Shown: positions 1 through 12,079 of the stretch, piece by piece
Layout: every line of letters begins with the position of its first letter
How positions within the stretch are numbered: the stretch's first letter is position 1
Origin: Cannabis sativa
Taxonomy: Eukaryota; Streptophyta; Magnoliopsida; Rosales; Cannabaceae
Assembly: GCF_029168945.1 (NCBI RefSeq)
Contig: NC_083602.1
Span: 13,017,850-13,081,849 of the forward strand
DNA: 64,000 nt
Direction of reading: 5' to 3'
Notes under the pieces: generated by a model
What the model was told of the DNA's origin: nothing
Databases searched by the model: none
The model's input: the letters and a program-made list of their open reading frames with translations, nothing else
Position numbers and translations under genes: made by a program

Positions 1-892
1 ACCCATGGTCCCCGCACTAGTTGAGATAATATTGCTTGTAAGACTCATATAATTGGTTTTGATTAATCAATTATAATTCTCAAATTAGACTATGTCTATT
101 TGTGAAATTTTCACTAAGTAAGGGCGAAATTGTAAAGAAAGAGTTTTAGGGGCATATTTGTTAATTATGATACTTTGTATGGTTCAATTAATAAATATGA
201 TAAATGACAATATTATTTAATAATTATTTATAGTTATTAAATAGTTAGAATTGGCATTTAAATGGTTGAATTTGAAAATTGGCGTTTTTGAGAAAATCAG
301 ATGCAGAAAAGATAAAACTGCAAAATTGCAAAAAGTGAGGCCCAAATCCACTAAGCATGGCCGGCCACTTTTGTAGGCAATTTAAATTGATATTTTCATT
401 ATTTTAATGCCAAATAATTCAAACCTAACCCTAGTGGAATGCTATAAATAGATAGTGAAGGCTTTAGGAAAATTACACTTCTGATTCAGAAAAACCTGAG
501 TCTTCTCTCTCCCTATCTGGCCGACCACTCCCTCTCTCTTTCTTCCCTCTTAAATTTCGAAATTCTTAGTGTATGAGTAGTGCCCACACACAGCAAGTGA
601 TACTTCATCCATAGTGAGGAAGATCGTGAAGAAAGACTTTCAGCAAGAAGGAGTTTCAGCATCAAAGATTCAGAGAAAGAGATCCAGGTTCAGATATTGA
701 TAATGCTCTGCTACAGAAAGGAATCAAGGGCTAGATATCTGAACGGAAGGAGTCATTTAATTCCACTGCACCCAATGTAAGGTTTCTTAAACTTTATACG
801 TGTTTATTTCATCGTTTTAGAAAGTTCATATTTAGGGTGTTAATCAACATACTTGTGAGTAGATCTAAGATCCTGGTAAAATGATTCCAACA
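1..892 (+). repeat. 5' LTR (3' portion) of Copia-type element A1
   Basis: This is the right-hand part of a long terminal repeat cut by the window edge. It aligns base for base, with no net indel, to 8469-9360, the end of the downstream LTR; I count about 11 substitutions over 892 bp. It ends in ATTCCAACA, the CA end expected of an LTR. A TATAAATA box lies at 443-450. A primer-binding-site-like sequence follows immediately. The low divergence suggests a fairly recent insertion. Confidence 0.93.
443..450 (+). promoter_or_regulatory. TATA box of the family A LTR promoter
   Basis: TATAAATA sits about 450 bp before the LTR end, after a stretch without other core signals. The same box in the same context recurs in the other family A LTRs at 8911-8918, 20090-20097 and 27180-27187 (+) and 29918-29925 (-). 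It is the likely RNA start signal of the retrotransposon. Confidence 0.6.
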
Positions 893-894
893 AC

Positions 895-906
895 TGGCCT
901 CAGAGC
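895..906 (+). other. Primer binding site of element A1
   Basis: TGGCCTCAGAGC begins two bases after the LTR end. Plant Copia elements usually have TGGTATCAGAGC, complementary to initiator methionine tRNA; here the TA is CC. The same variant follows the LTR at 20548, so it is a family trait and not a private mutation. The minus-strand copy, next to 29476, has GGCTCTGAGG-type bases matching the same variant with one change. Confidence 0.7.
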
Positions 907-2804
907 CATGGTAATTGATTTACTTGCAAGAAATTTAGACTTTAAAACGATTGTTTGATGTTTTGGATGGTATCATGTTGTATTGAGTGTTATTTGATGA
1001 TTGATTGATGTTTGTGAATTTTTCGTGAAAAATAATTGAATATCTGATTCTGGAATTATTTTTATTGGATAGTATGGAAAAAATTAAGCAAGTTACTTTT
1101 TTACAGAACTCAATTTCGATTTAATTTGAATTAGTTATGATTTTTTGAAGTTTCGAAAAAATCGGGTTGTGTTGCTGCACCACATGCGCGCGCAGAGAGG
1201 CTGCTAGCAGCCCCCTGCGCCGAGAAACCACGCCCACGCAGCCCCAAGTGCGCCCATGCACAGTATGCTTGGCATACTGTCCGTACAGCTCACAATTTTT
1301 TCGTTTTTCTTCGTTTTTTCATGCTTTTTTATGGAATTAACTTCCGATTTTTTGTGTAGTTCTGTATTTATACTATTACTATTCCTAATTCAACTCTAAT
1401 TATCATAATGAATTAATTTAATATTTTTAAATTTAATTCATGATATTAGTGTAATTTGAATTTAAAAATAGTTAGTATCTATCTTTTTTGCTCAATAATC
1501 TATCTTATTTTTAAATTTGATTATATCTTATCTTATTTTTAAATTTAAGGTCAGATTTTAAATTTTTAAATTAAATTTTTTTTAAAATAATTTGACCTTA
1601 TTTAAATTTAAAATAAGATAACTATAATCATGTAATTTTAAATAGATGTAAGATATTTTGCTAACTTTTAAATTTTGTTATTTTATTTATTTAAATTACA
1701 TTTAAAATCTGAAAAAGATATTCATTTATCTTTTTTAATTTTTTATTTAATTTTTATTTATAAAATAACATTTAATTTTTAAAAGTAGTTAGCAAATTTT
1801 GAAATGATATTTAGGTTGGTTGAAACCTAATTTTTCAAAATTGTAGGTTTAATTTTAAATTTAATTTTTTTTTGAAATTTTGAAATTTTTTTTAAATTTT
1901 TCGAAAATTTTTTTATTTAATTATTTAATTTTTTGAGATTATTTATTTAAAATTAAATAAATCCCACATCCAACTATCCAGCTAACCTTGTTGCAGGAGT
2001 ATGTATTTTAGCTTGTCTGTAAGTTTTTAAAACCTATTATTGCTTGATTGCAAATAGCCATGGTTAACTTGTTGACAGATCCAATGATCTGATTTTAACT
2101 CATGGCTCCCTTGGTCAAGTAAATAATTTGTAACAGGTATACAATCTTCTTTCATCTGTGTATGACCTAGCAACATGATAGGACCCATCCAAAGTGTGCA
2201 TGTGTGAGCCTATGTGTTTAATTTTATTATAGATGCATATAGGTTGTTGTTGCTAAATAAAATATCATAGTTTTTGATAGATTTTATTTAGGCCCATTTA
2301 GTTTTGGGTCTATTCAATTAATAACAGTTGTTCATTTTAAGGTTAAATTCCTCTCTTTTGGGCCTTGTGTGAGAGTTGGGAGCCATAGTAGTGGGTACGA
2401 CATACTGAACCCAGCACCCCCTCACATGAACCACCCCAATTGTGAAGGCCCATTTGCCTGATTTGAATAACTGTACTAGGTTAATTAAACTAGTTTAACC
2501 TAATAAAATTGATTAGCAACATAATTAATTTCATTTATTTTGAAATTAATTTAAGAAAATTATAGTTTAAAGATTTTTTTTTATTCTAAGCTAAACTATA
2601 TGTATTTTCTTGTATTTAATTAAATATAGAATTATAACCATCTAGATTCTTTCTGAAGCTTAATTTAAATTTTTCATTACATATTCCTATTTAAGTTGAC
2701 ATTTAGTTATCTATAACTAACCAGCTTAAATCTGAATATCTTTTGGATTTAAAATTTCAAAATTAAGTTGAGGAATTTTAGGCATTGGTTATTAAGATTC
2801 TTTA

Positions 2805-2900
2805 GATATTTTTTAAGTTAATATCTTTTCGAATATTAACTTAAAATGGAATATTTTAAATATTTTTTAAGTTAATATCTTTTCGAATATTAACTTAAAA
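2805..2900 (+). repeat. 54-bp tandem duplication with hairpin units
   Basis: Two copies, 54 bp apart, of a short palindrome: TTAAGTTAATAT, then CTTTTCG, then its inverted partner AATATTAACTTAA. The equivalent region of the nested element, near 22820-22860, has only one copy, so the duplication is private to this element or its sub-lineage. Confidence 0.75.
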
Positions 2901-4407
2901 TAAAATATTTTTTTTTAAATTAAGTGGTTACAACTTAATTTTTTGATATTTAATTAAATTTAAATTTGAAAATATTTAAGTTCTAGATTTTTTCTAATAC
3001 AACTTAAATTAGATATTTTTTCAAATTTTGTGGAAAAGATACTTAGTTAAATAAGATATTTTCTAGATAGTTATTTCTAGACTATTTATTATTTCTAATA
3101 TTAAATAGGAAAATATTATACATTGTGAAATTAATTATTTATATAATTAATTTTGGTACAATTTATTTTAAGTATATTTTTCCTAGTATTAAACTAGAGA
3201 TTAATAATTAAGCTTTCTCTACACTTAATTATTTATTTCTTGAATTTAATACATTTAATTAATTTGAAAATTAAATATCTAAGTTGATTTTCATCATGAT
3301 ACTTAAATATTTCTTTTTCATGACATTTAATTAAATAGAAAATTATTTTTAGTTGAAATTCAATTTTTCAACTAAATTTAAATAGTTTTCAAAAAAAAAA
3401 TATTTTTTCTATATTTTATTAATCAAATTTTGAAATTACATTTCTTAAATGCTGGAATTTCGAATTTTATTTGAAAAATAGATTAAAGTTGTAAATTATT
3501 TATTTTAATTTTGGACCAACTTAAATCAATGATTTTTCATTAATTGATTAATTTAAAATAAATGAATTAAAATATATTATTAGAAATTGAATTAATTAGT
3601 CAAAGGAAAATCTAGATAAGTGATATTTTTGCTTGAAGTATTTTTCTAGTGTATTTAATTAAATAGAAAATTAATATTTAAGTTGATTTTCATCATCATA
3701 CTTAAATATTTAAAATTTTTCTTATATATTTAATTAAATAGGAAAATTATATTTTTTTGTTGTAAATTAATTTTATTAATTAATTTTGGGCCAACATTAA
3801 ATTAGAATAATTTTTTCCAGGATTTATTTTTTTTATTTTAACATGCATTTTCGAAAATTGTGTCCTTGAATACTTTAATTTTTCGAAATGCAATATATAT
3901 TTATAGAAAATTAAATTTGAATTGTAAATTAATTTAAATTAATTTTGTAACAACTTAAATTGAATATTTTTCTAAATATTTATTGGAAATTATTACTAAG
4001 ATGGAAATAATTCATATTATTTTCATACCCATCTAAGTAAAATTTATAAATATTAAATTAAAATTTATATTTAGAATTTTTCATTCTAAATTGGAAATTT
4101 TAATTAAATAAATATATATTTAAAATAAATAGATTAAATAAAAAGAATCAAAGAAAATACAACTCTCTTTAATTAATGAGCTTTATTATTAAGATATTCG
4201 ATCTCCATTGTTGGTTTTACATCTCGTTTGTTTTAGTGAGTAATCCTCCCTAATGGAGGAACGTTCATTAGCAATTTCGCACCGTTTAATCTCGAAAGAT
4301 AAGTAGTTTGTAAGTGTTTTATATGGTATGGATCACCCTAATGGTGGCGACCATATTTAACTTGCAAATTGCGAAACAATGGTGGAAGCTCATAAGATAG
4401 AATTGCC

Positions 4408-4655
4408 TTGACTCTCGCCTAAACGGGACAACGCTGAATTCCAATCTTGATCGAATAAAAGGTTGCTAGAATGTTTAACATTTTAGATGAGCTGACAACT
4501 CTATTCAATGGATGGTAGCTTTGACTCTCGCCTAAACGGGACAACGCTGAATTCCAATCTTGATCGAATAAAAGGTTGCTAGAATGTTTAACATTTTAGA
4601 TGAGCTGACAACTCTATTCAATGGATGGTAGCTTTGACTCTCGCCTAAACGGGAC
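4408..4655 (+). repeat. 113-bp tandem duplication in the leader of A1
   Basis: The block beginning TTGACTCTCGCCTAAACGGG occurs at 4408, 4521 and 4634, giving two full 113-bp units and a partial third. The nested sister element has a single full unit and the partial second, starting at about 24368. The block itself is conserved, in reverse, in the minus-strand element near 17900-18060. It has no open frame, so its conservation is at RNA or DNA level or simply reflects recency. Confidence 0.85.
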
Positions 4656-5559
4656 ACTGATATCGGTTTGTTGAAAACCTTGGAAATTATTTAGGATTGT
4701 ATGTTTTAATATTTTCACTTGTCATTCCTACTTGCTATATGCTTATAATTTCTGAATTGTGTATGAATTTATATTGAACCATGTTATTTTCTGTTATTAA
4801 GTTGTAGTTTAATTTCGAATCTTCATTGTTGGTCTAACTTGGCTTGTTTATCTAATGAGATAAATCCCTACTGGATTTTCACCATTAGACATACATAATA
4901 GTGTTAGATCTCGAAAGATAAATATTGTATATGCGACATCTAGCTGTTCATCAATTGATGACACCTTAGACTAGTATTTTTACGATATGAAACAAGAAGA
5001 TTGTATAAATAAGATTACTTTGACTTTCGCTAATCGAAGCATCGTTGGATTCTTATTTTAAACGAAATTATCCTAATTCCTCTTAGCTTATTCATTTCGA
5101 ATTAGCTCAATAACATATCATTGGATGAATGGTCTATAAATCATTTCATGTCATTCTATATTTTCTCTTAAGAAATTTAAATGACGCATATGATTATAAT
5201 CCCGAAATTCTATTCTCAATTGATATAAATCCTCAACCTTAGAAATCTCCTACTTGTATGGGCAAATCTGACTTAGAGTTTGTATTAGTAGTGGTGGTCC
5301 AAGATAGAATTACTCATTATATTTGGTATAAATTTAAGTCTTTGACTTTAATTTTAGATTCCAAATAGAAATTTTCTTATATTTCTAATTCCAGAATACA
5401 ATACAGTTACACTTTCTCAAGTGTTTAATATCCATCTTCTATTAATGGATTAAAACTGTATGGAATATGAGTTAAGTATTCTGTGACCAGGATCCACTTG
5501 CAGTATTCTAAGAACTCTTTGATGTAACTAAACCTATGTCATCAAAAAACACTACCACA

Positions 5560-7470
5560 TTTTTATTAATCTATGGCATTTGTATCTTGTTCATAGTGGA
5601 TTTGACAATATCAATCTCTGCAAAGAGTTAATATGCCTATATCAACTGAAAGTAGTTCATCTCATTCGCAGATGGATGTACATTCAGGGGTGGATATGAG
5701 TTTTTCGTTGTATTCTTAAAACGATAACTCTAGATTATACCTTTTAGCAAGAAATTTGAAATATTTGAAAATTTTCATTAATTTCTAGCAATGGTTAAAA
5801 CCATTAAGGTAAGTGTTTAAAGATCTTGCGAACTGATAGGGGTGGAGAAATAGTTAGTTGATATGCAGTTCAAAGATCATTAAATTGATTTTTGAATTAT
5901 ATCCAAACTCACCTCCCCAGAAATTTCGAGTTGCATGTTGATCATTAGTTACTAGTCGTTGCCTAATTCCTTCTATGGTAGTACACTTTCAGAATTATGT
6001 AATGGTTGTATACTTAATGTAAATCATTACCAGATTCATGGATGACCTAATCAAAATCTTAAGAAAAGCTAGAACTGTTAACCATGGTTTGTTAGCTATT
6101 CTAAGTGATTAGGGGTGGACCATCCCATAGTCAATAGATAAGAAAGTGTTTGTTTAAACAAATACTACTTTCCTAAGAAAATGACTAAGTCTGAAAATAA
6201 AGTAGCAAATAAAGGAGATATTTTCTTGATTCCAAAAGTGTTCAATCATCTTATTTGACATATGATGATCCCACTGCCTCTGTTGTCTTGTCACAACCAA
6301 AGAGGTTAATACCATTTAGTTTTCTTAGACATAATTCACGGTACCTTGTCGTAGTGGGAGAGTTTCTAGGAACTCACCTTCTTATGACTTGGGAGACACT
6401 AGTGATTAAAATCCATTGTGAGTTTAAACAAGTAATGGATTGTCAAGATAAGAAACTAAGAAGAAAAGCCAATAGAATTATGGTTTAATCCATTCACATG
6501 GAATAACCTAAATTTTTCTATTACAAGGACATAAAAGGAAATTTCGTGTATGTCTATTCAATGGACTTAACAAAACTTCATGTTCCTAGTGTTATAGGTT
6601 TGAGTTTATCTAAACCTATGGCTTGTGGTATACCTAGTAATTACTTACTCTAATGCAAGCAACTTACTTTAGTAAGATGCTGAAGCATTTTCTTTCTAAT
6701 GGCAATCTATAGAAGCTTCACAACTTCTTAGGCATAGATTTAATTTATCTAAGGAAAAGTCTCAACTATTCCAGAAAAGATAAAGCCATGGAAGAATTTC
6801 TTATATCAACAGTGAGAGGTCTCAGATATGCTATTGTATGCCTTAGACCAGACACCTGCTGTTGAGTGGGAGTAATGAGTAGGTATCAGATTAATCCAGG
6901 AGAAGAACATTGGAAGACAATCAAGTAAATCTTAAGATTAAGAAGAGGAACTATATGTTAGTCTATAAGGGTGTGTTTAAAACTCTTAGACTACACCATA
7001 TCAGATTTCAAAATTTGCCTTTGTCCTAGTAAATCTTTCTGATAAGATGGTGGTTACTCTGGGGGTGGAATAGTGATTTTGGAGAAGTGTAAAAACCTAT
7101 CTGAAGTCTCTAGGTCTATCAGAGAGGGACTGAATGTTAAAGTTGCAGGAAAGGTACTTATTCAGTCTAAGAAAAGTTCTATACATTTTTGGCACCATTC
7201 CAAATTGCCTTAACTACTAGTGTTAATTTCCTGATTAACCAAAAGTAGTTGCCAAAGGTATAGAATCCAGTATCCCAAAAAGAGTAGACATATAGAGAGG
7301 AATTTCACATTATCAATGATTTTTTGATTAAGGAAGAGTAATGGTGGAGAAAAGGTTGTGGTTAATTCAACCTTTCAGATCCTATTACGAGGAGTTTACT
7401 ACTACTACACTTGATTTGTATATCAAGGTGTTGAGATTATTTGAAATGCACATTTTGTTTTATATTAGTG
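5560..7470 (+). pseudogene. Decayed Copia pol (integrase, RT and RNase H remnants)
   Basis: Reading in shifting frames, 5570-5640 matches the GAG-pre-integrase stretch (LWHL..., GFD...). About 5820-5850 reads LRTDRGGE, the second integrase acidic residue. About 6120-6180 matches the segment after integrase (FVYSHKDNKVFV-like). About 6810-7100 resembles the RNase H end, with a GVLSWE-like stretch. Stops and frameshifts are frequent, and the only open stretch of note is 77 codons at 6255-6488. The same degenerate text is shared with the nested element at 25385-25759, so the decay was already present in their common source. Confidence 0.75.
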
Positions 7471-7471
7471 C

Positions 7472-7482
7472 AAGTGGGAGTT
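7472..7482 (+). other. Polypurine tract of A1
   Basis: AAGTGGGAGTT lies immediately before the TGTTGGG start of the 3' LTR, the expected place for plus-strand DNA priming. Confidence 0.6.
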
Positions 7483-9360
7483 TGTTGGGTTTTATGCCCT
7501 AAATAAAACTCATTTAAATATAATCAGATTTACTTATTAATATAGATCAGAAATAACATTTAATGTTGCATGGTTCACATGATTTATTTCATGATTATAT
7601 GTACATAATGTATCAATTCAACTGAAACCCTTTTCACATATTTGGTCCTGTTTATTGTGCCGTCAACACATTGGAAAGTAAACATGACTATGTGAATAAA
7701 GTTTCCTAGATTTATCAGACATAGGGTTTTACTGATATGATAATCTACAACAGAGTTTACTTGCATTTGGAGAAGTGCTATGTTCTTTCCAGAGCATTGG
7801 TTAAAGTAAAGCTCAGGTTGGATGCATGGAGTATGCATCGGAAGGGACCGATATTGAACTTTGACTTAGATTTATTAAACTTACCGTAATATCTATTCAA
7901 GTCAATATCGCCTAGTTGATCCTAGATCAAATGTTCTTAATCCTGTTATGATTAGGCTCAATCTTGAAAGGCTATTCGTGTTCTTTGATTTGTTAGTTAA
8001 GCCTACTTTTAGGTCAGGGTGATACGTACATTTTGGGAACACGGTAGTGCAATTGAGTGGGAGCGCTAACATAAACATGGAATCTATAGCTTCTATCTGG
8101 CGAATAGTAAGCAAAGGATGATCTCCTTCGAGCTTGACCAAACGAACATAAATGGTGGAGTACTCATTTCACATAAGCTGAAATATCATTTATACGGGGT
8201 CAAGTGTTTTAAGGATAAAATACATAGTAGGGTGTTACGGTAATCTAATCCCTTTACAGTGTAGATCATTCATATAGAGGATCATTGATCATATTAGGAT
8301 TATAACAATGGATAACTAATGATGCGTCTATATGGTGGAACATATAGAGCATTCTATATACTGAGTGTGCAATTCTAAGTTCTATGCGTGGATTCAACGA
8401 AGAATTAATAAGTTAGTGAATTTTAGTGCTAAATTCTTGATCTACTTATTGGAAGCTCGGTTATATAGACCCATGGTCCCCGCACTAGTTGAGATAATAT
8501 TGCTTGTAAGACTCATATAATTGGTTTTGATTAATCAATTATAATTCTCAAATTAGACTATGTCTATTTGTGAAATTTTCACTAAGTAAGGGCGAAATTG
8601 TAAAGAAAGAGTTTTAGGGGCATATTTGTTAATTATGATACTTTGTATGGTTCAATTAATAAATATGATAAATGACAATATTATTTAATAATTATTTATA
8701 GTTATTAAATAGTTAGAATTGGCATTTAAATGGTTGAATTTGAAAATTGGCGTTTTTGAGAAAATCAGATGCAGAAAAGATAAAAATGCAAAATTGCAAA
8801 AAGTGAGGCCCAAATCCACTAAGCATGGCCGGCCACTTTTGTAGGCAATTTAAACTGATATTTTCATTATTTTAATGCCAAATAATTCAAACCTAACCCT
8901 AGTGGAATGCTATAAATAGATAGTGAAGGCTTCAGAAAAATTACACTTCTGATTCAGAAAAACCTGAGCCTTCTCTCTCCCTATCTGACCGACCACTCCC
9001 TCTCTCTTTCTTCCCTCTTAAATTTCGAAATTCTTAGTGTATGAGTAGTGCCCACACACAGCAAGTGATACCTCAACCATAGTGAGGAAGATCGTGAAGA
9101 AAGACTTTCAGCAAGAAGGAGTTTCAGCATCAAAGATTCAGAGAAAGAGATCCAGGTTCAGATATTGATAATGCTCTGCTACAGAAAGGAATCAAGGGCT
9201 AGATATCTGAACGGAAGGAGTCATTTAATTTCGCTGCACCCAATGTAAGGTTTCTTAAACTTTATACGTGTTTATTTCATCGTTTTAGAAAGTTCATATT
9301 TAGGGTGTTAATCAACATACTTGTGAGTAGATCTAAGATCCTGGTAAAATAATTCCAACA
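7483..9360 (+). repeat. 3' LTR of Copia-type element A1
   Basis: An 1878-bp repeat starting TGTTGGGTTT and ending TTCCAACA, so it has TG...CA ends. It is the full-length LTR of family A; the copies at 18658-20548, 25760-27638 and 29476-31364 (reverse) are close relatives, and 40241-42140 is a more diverged one. It contains a TATAAATA box at 8911-8918. An antisense 79-codon open frame at 7902-8141 recurs in the young LTRs but is frameshifted in the old solo LTR, so I do not treat it as a gene. Confidence 0.93.
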
Positions 9361-10075
9361 GATGAGTCAACTAGATTTCGCATTTACAAAATACTTATCT
9401 TGCGAGATATAACACTATTATATTGTCTAATGAATGACAATCTATTGGGGATTGTCCCATTAAAAATAACAAGCTAAGTTAGACTAACAATAAAAATTCG
9501 AAATTGATACTACATAATCATTAACAGGAAAAAATGTTATGTTCCATATAAATTCTAATCACATATATATTCAAAAAATTGTAAAAACATAATCAAATAT
9601 GGAAGATATGAAAAAAAAAAAATACTAAAAATAAGCATATCTCAAATTTTTCATAATTTTTAACAAAATGATATATAGTGTCACGTACTGAGTGAGATGC
9701 AAGGATATCATGAGTTAAACAGAGTAGTGAGCTCTTCTGAAATAGACACCATTTTAGCAACCTTCTATTTGATCGAAATATGAATTTAACATTGTCCAGT
9801 ATTGGACTGGTTGCAAGTTTAATCTTATTTTATAAGCTACTACCATAGTTTCATATTTGTAAACCATACTCTAGTCTCTATTTGGGTGAGCGTTAATAAG
9901 AATATAAAATTTACAAAAATAATTAACTTTTGAGGTCTTACGTTGTTAAATTGTCTAATGGATGACCATCTATTGGGGATGAATACCATTAAAAATAACA
10001 ATCTTGCAAGACCAATGATGGAGATCGAATATCTCATACTAATAAAGCTCATTGTTTTAAGAAGGTAGTATTTTT
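9361..10075 (-). mobile_element. Relic of an older minus-strand family A leader
   Basis: The text after the A1 LTR matches, in reverse complement and with many changes, leader blocks of family A. 9400-9560 corresponds to about 4780-4900 (deoxy words such as AACAAGCTAAGTTAGAC and CATTAACAGGAAA). 9750-9860 corresponds to about 4320-4460 (TAGCAACCTTCTATTTGATCG). 9960-10050 corresponds to about 4190-4260. This is an old, rearranged fragment of the same superfamily, next to which, or into which, A1 inserted. No coding sequence is left. Confidence 0.55.
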
Positions 10076-10645
10076 ATTCAATTATTTATTTTGATAATTT
10101 ATTTTAATATATTAATTAAAATTACTAACTTAGAAATACAATAATTATAAAATTAACTTTATATCCAAAGTATAAATTTTAATTTATATTAATAAAAATT
10201 ATTAATTTAAATAGTTTTGAAAATAAATAAATTATTTTTCAATCTTAAATATATATTTTAATTTTTTTTAAAAAAAAATCTCTTAAAATTACTTAATTTA
10301 GGTAGATCTGAAATTAATAAATTAATTTCTACCCAAATAATAATGTTTTCAATAAAATTAACATTTTAATATTTTATAAATTAACTATCAAAATCATGTT
10401 CAAAAAAAAAAAACTATTAAAATTAATTTTTAATATTTAAGTATTAATTTTTATCAAAATAAATGTATGTAAAATTACTAATTTAACTGATTCTAATGTT
10501 AATTAAAATTAATTTATAATTAAGTATAATTATTTTTATTTCTTTTTAAGAGAAATTGCAATATATAAATATAATATTACAAAAAAATAAAAAAATAAAA
10601 ACAAAATAAATAAATAAAAAAAAAAATCAAAACTTTGTTGTCCAT
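10076..10645. other. AT-rich intergenic DNA
   Basis: Very AT-rich, with A-runs and an A-rich simple stretch at about 10570-10630. I see no gene and no clear element ends. It lies upstream of the inferred first exon of the MUG gene and may hold its promoter. Confidence 0.5.
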
Positions 10646-10767
10646 TTTGGTTCATCTATCTTCCCGAGTGACCGGACTCAAGCATTAGGGGAATAATACC
10701 CAAAAACAACATCAGTACTGTAGTAGTACAAGAAGAAACAACAGTAGCAGCTAACCGTTCTCATCAG

Positions 10768-11941
10768 GTTCTTCCTTACTTTCTCTATATGCATTTTTCT
10801 ATTTTCGTTCCCTTCTCTTCCACCACAATCTCACATGTTTTCTATCTTTTTCTTGATTTTCAACCAGAATGTTAATACCCACTTAGAAAAATCCTTATAT
10901 TCCTCGATTATTTGAATTAAGAAGAATCCAAGACTTAAAATTCGCCAAAATATGAGTTTTTGGGTATTGTAATCTGTAAATTATTATACTTGGATCGATT
11001 CAATTACACCCACTTCCTATTTCGCGAAACTTTCCAGGTTAATTATGAGATTCTTGAGTTTTCATTTTTTTAAAAAATAATAATAAAAAAAATTGGATGA
11101 TGAACACTTCCTTTTTTAATAATGAAACAGGGTGTTAGGTAACAAAGGGGAAATATAAATGTGAACCATTTATTTTCCAGAAAAAAAAAAAACAATTATA
11201 TATATACACACACAAGAACATTGGCTCGATATTCCTTCCAACTTGAAAGAGCCATAAGTTTATATAAAAAAGAACTAGTTAGAGGTTCAACACTAGAATT
11301 TTCACTTCCCAGTGTGGTAACAGAAGAAACCATAGAACTCTGAACTTTGGACTTGTATTGTTTAATTAGTGTTTAGTTTTGTTTTGGTTTGATTTTGGAG
11401 CCATAATTTTTCAGAATGGAATTAGTTCTATATTGGGTATCTGATGATTTTAGTTCAGATCAGATAATTTAACTATAATGGTTAGAAAGAGTGCAGCAGC
11501 CAAGAGCTATGCTTTTAGTACTGATTAATATAGAAGTACCCTCTTGGATTGCATTTTATTCAATGTGTACTCTCTTATTTATTTATTTTTTAAAGTTCTA
11601 AATATTACTAACTTACATAATGTATATCTCCCTAGCTCTGTAACAAAAACAATATTTGCTGAACTTGTTATGTGAACTAGTTTAATTGTATAATAAATAA
11701 AACTTGAAAGTTTGTTTATTGTCCCTCTTTGTTTCCAATGCTAGGTGCCTTGAGGAGTTTGTTTTCATGGAGATAAATATCATTAAATCTACACCCGAGA
11801 ATGCAAAAGAATATCCTTGTAATGATTCGAGATCAACATAAACACCCTTGCATATTTGACATTTTTTCAGTTGGTCTTACTTTGATTATTCTCTTTGGGC
11901 TCTTGGTTTCTCTATTAAATTAACCTTTTCTTCCAATGCAG
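10768..11941 (+). other. Probable 5' UTR intron of the MUG gene
   Basis: Inference from splice signals only. Sequence at about 10650-10767 is less AT-rich, looks like a plant 5' leader, and ends CATCAG|GTTCTT. Before the coding region there is a pyrimidine-rich tract with an acceptor, TTCCAATGCAG, ending at 11941. No ATG-led frame of note lies between them that would serve the downstream protein. Transcript data would decide this. Confidence 0.35.
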
Positions 11942-12079
11942 TTTCTGACAAGGGGTGCTATCTGTTACAGTGTTGAAGTTAAACCTTTACCTTTTTGAAC
12001 CTTTGTTATTAAGTGTTCAGCATTTGGAGAATACTTTAAATAATGTGACAGTGCTGCTTGCTACTTGTTTTTGGGAAAC

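Larger units (their letters stand above)
1..9360 (+). mobile_element. Copia-type LTR retrotransposon A1 (gag-less, 5' end outside window)
   Basis: The order is LTR (1-892), primer site, a very long AT-rich non-coding leader (about 911-5560), a decayed integrase to RNase H stretch (5560-7470), a purine-rich tract (7472-7482), then LTR (7483-9360). No gag, zinc knuckle or protease can be read. The nested element at 18658-27638 has the same leader and the same junction straight into the integrase region, so the gag loss predates both copies. It was probably copied using proteins of a related autonomous element. The left target duplication lies outside the window; the right flank begins GATGA. 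Confidence 0.88.

Noticed and set aside
7902..8141. A 79-codon antisense open frame conserved in LTRs (7902-8141, 19078-19317, 26168-26407 on minus; 30697-30936 on plus)
   Set aside because: The copies are similar because the LTRs are young. In the older solo LTR the same frame is broken by a one-base loss near 41520, and there is no known domain or start context.
12065..12079. Upstream TTG start for the MUG protein
   Set aside because: TTG is not a credible plant start; the first ATG is at 12080 and fits the family.
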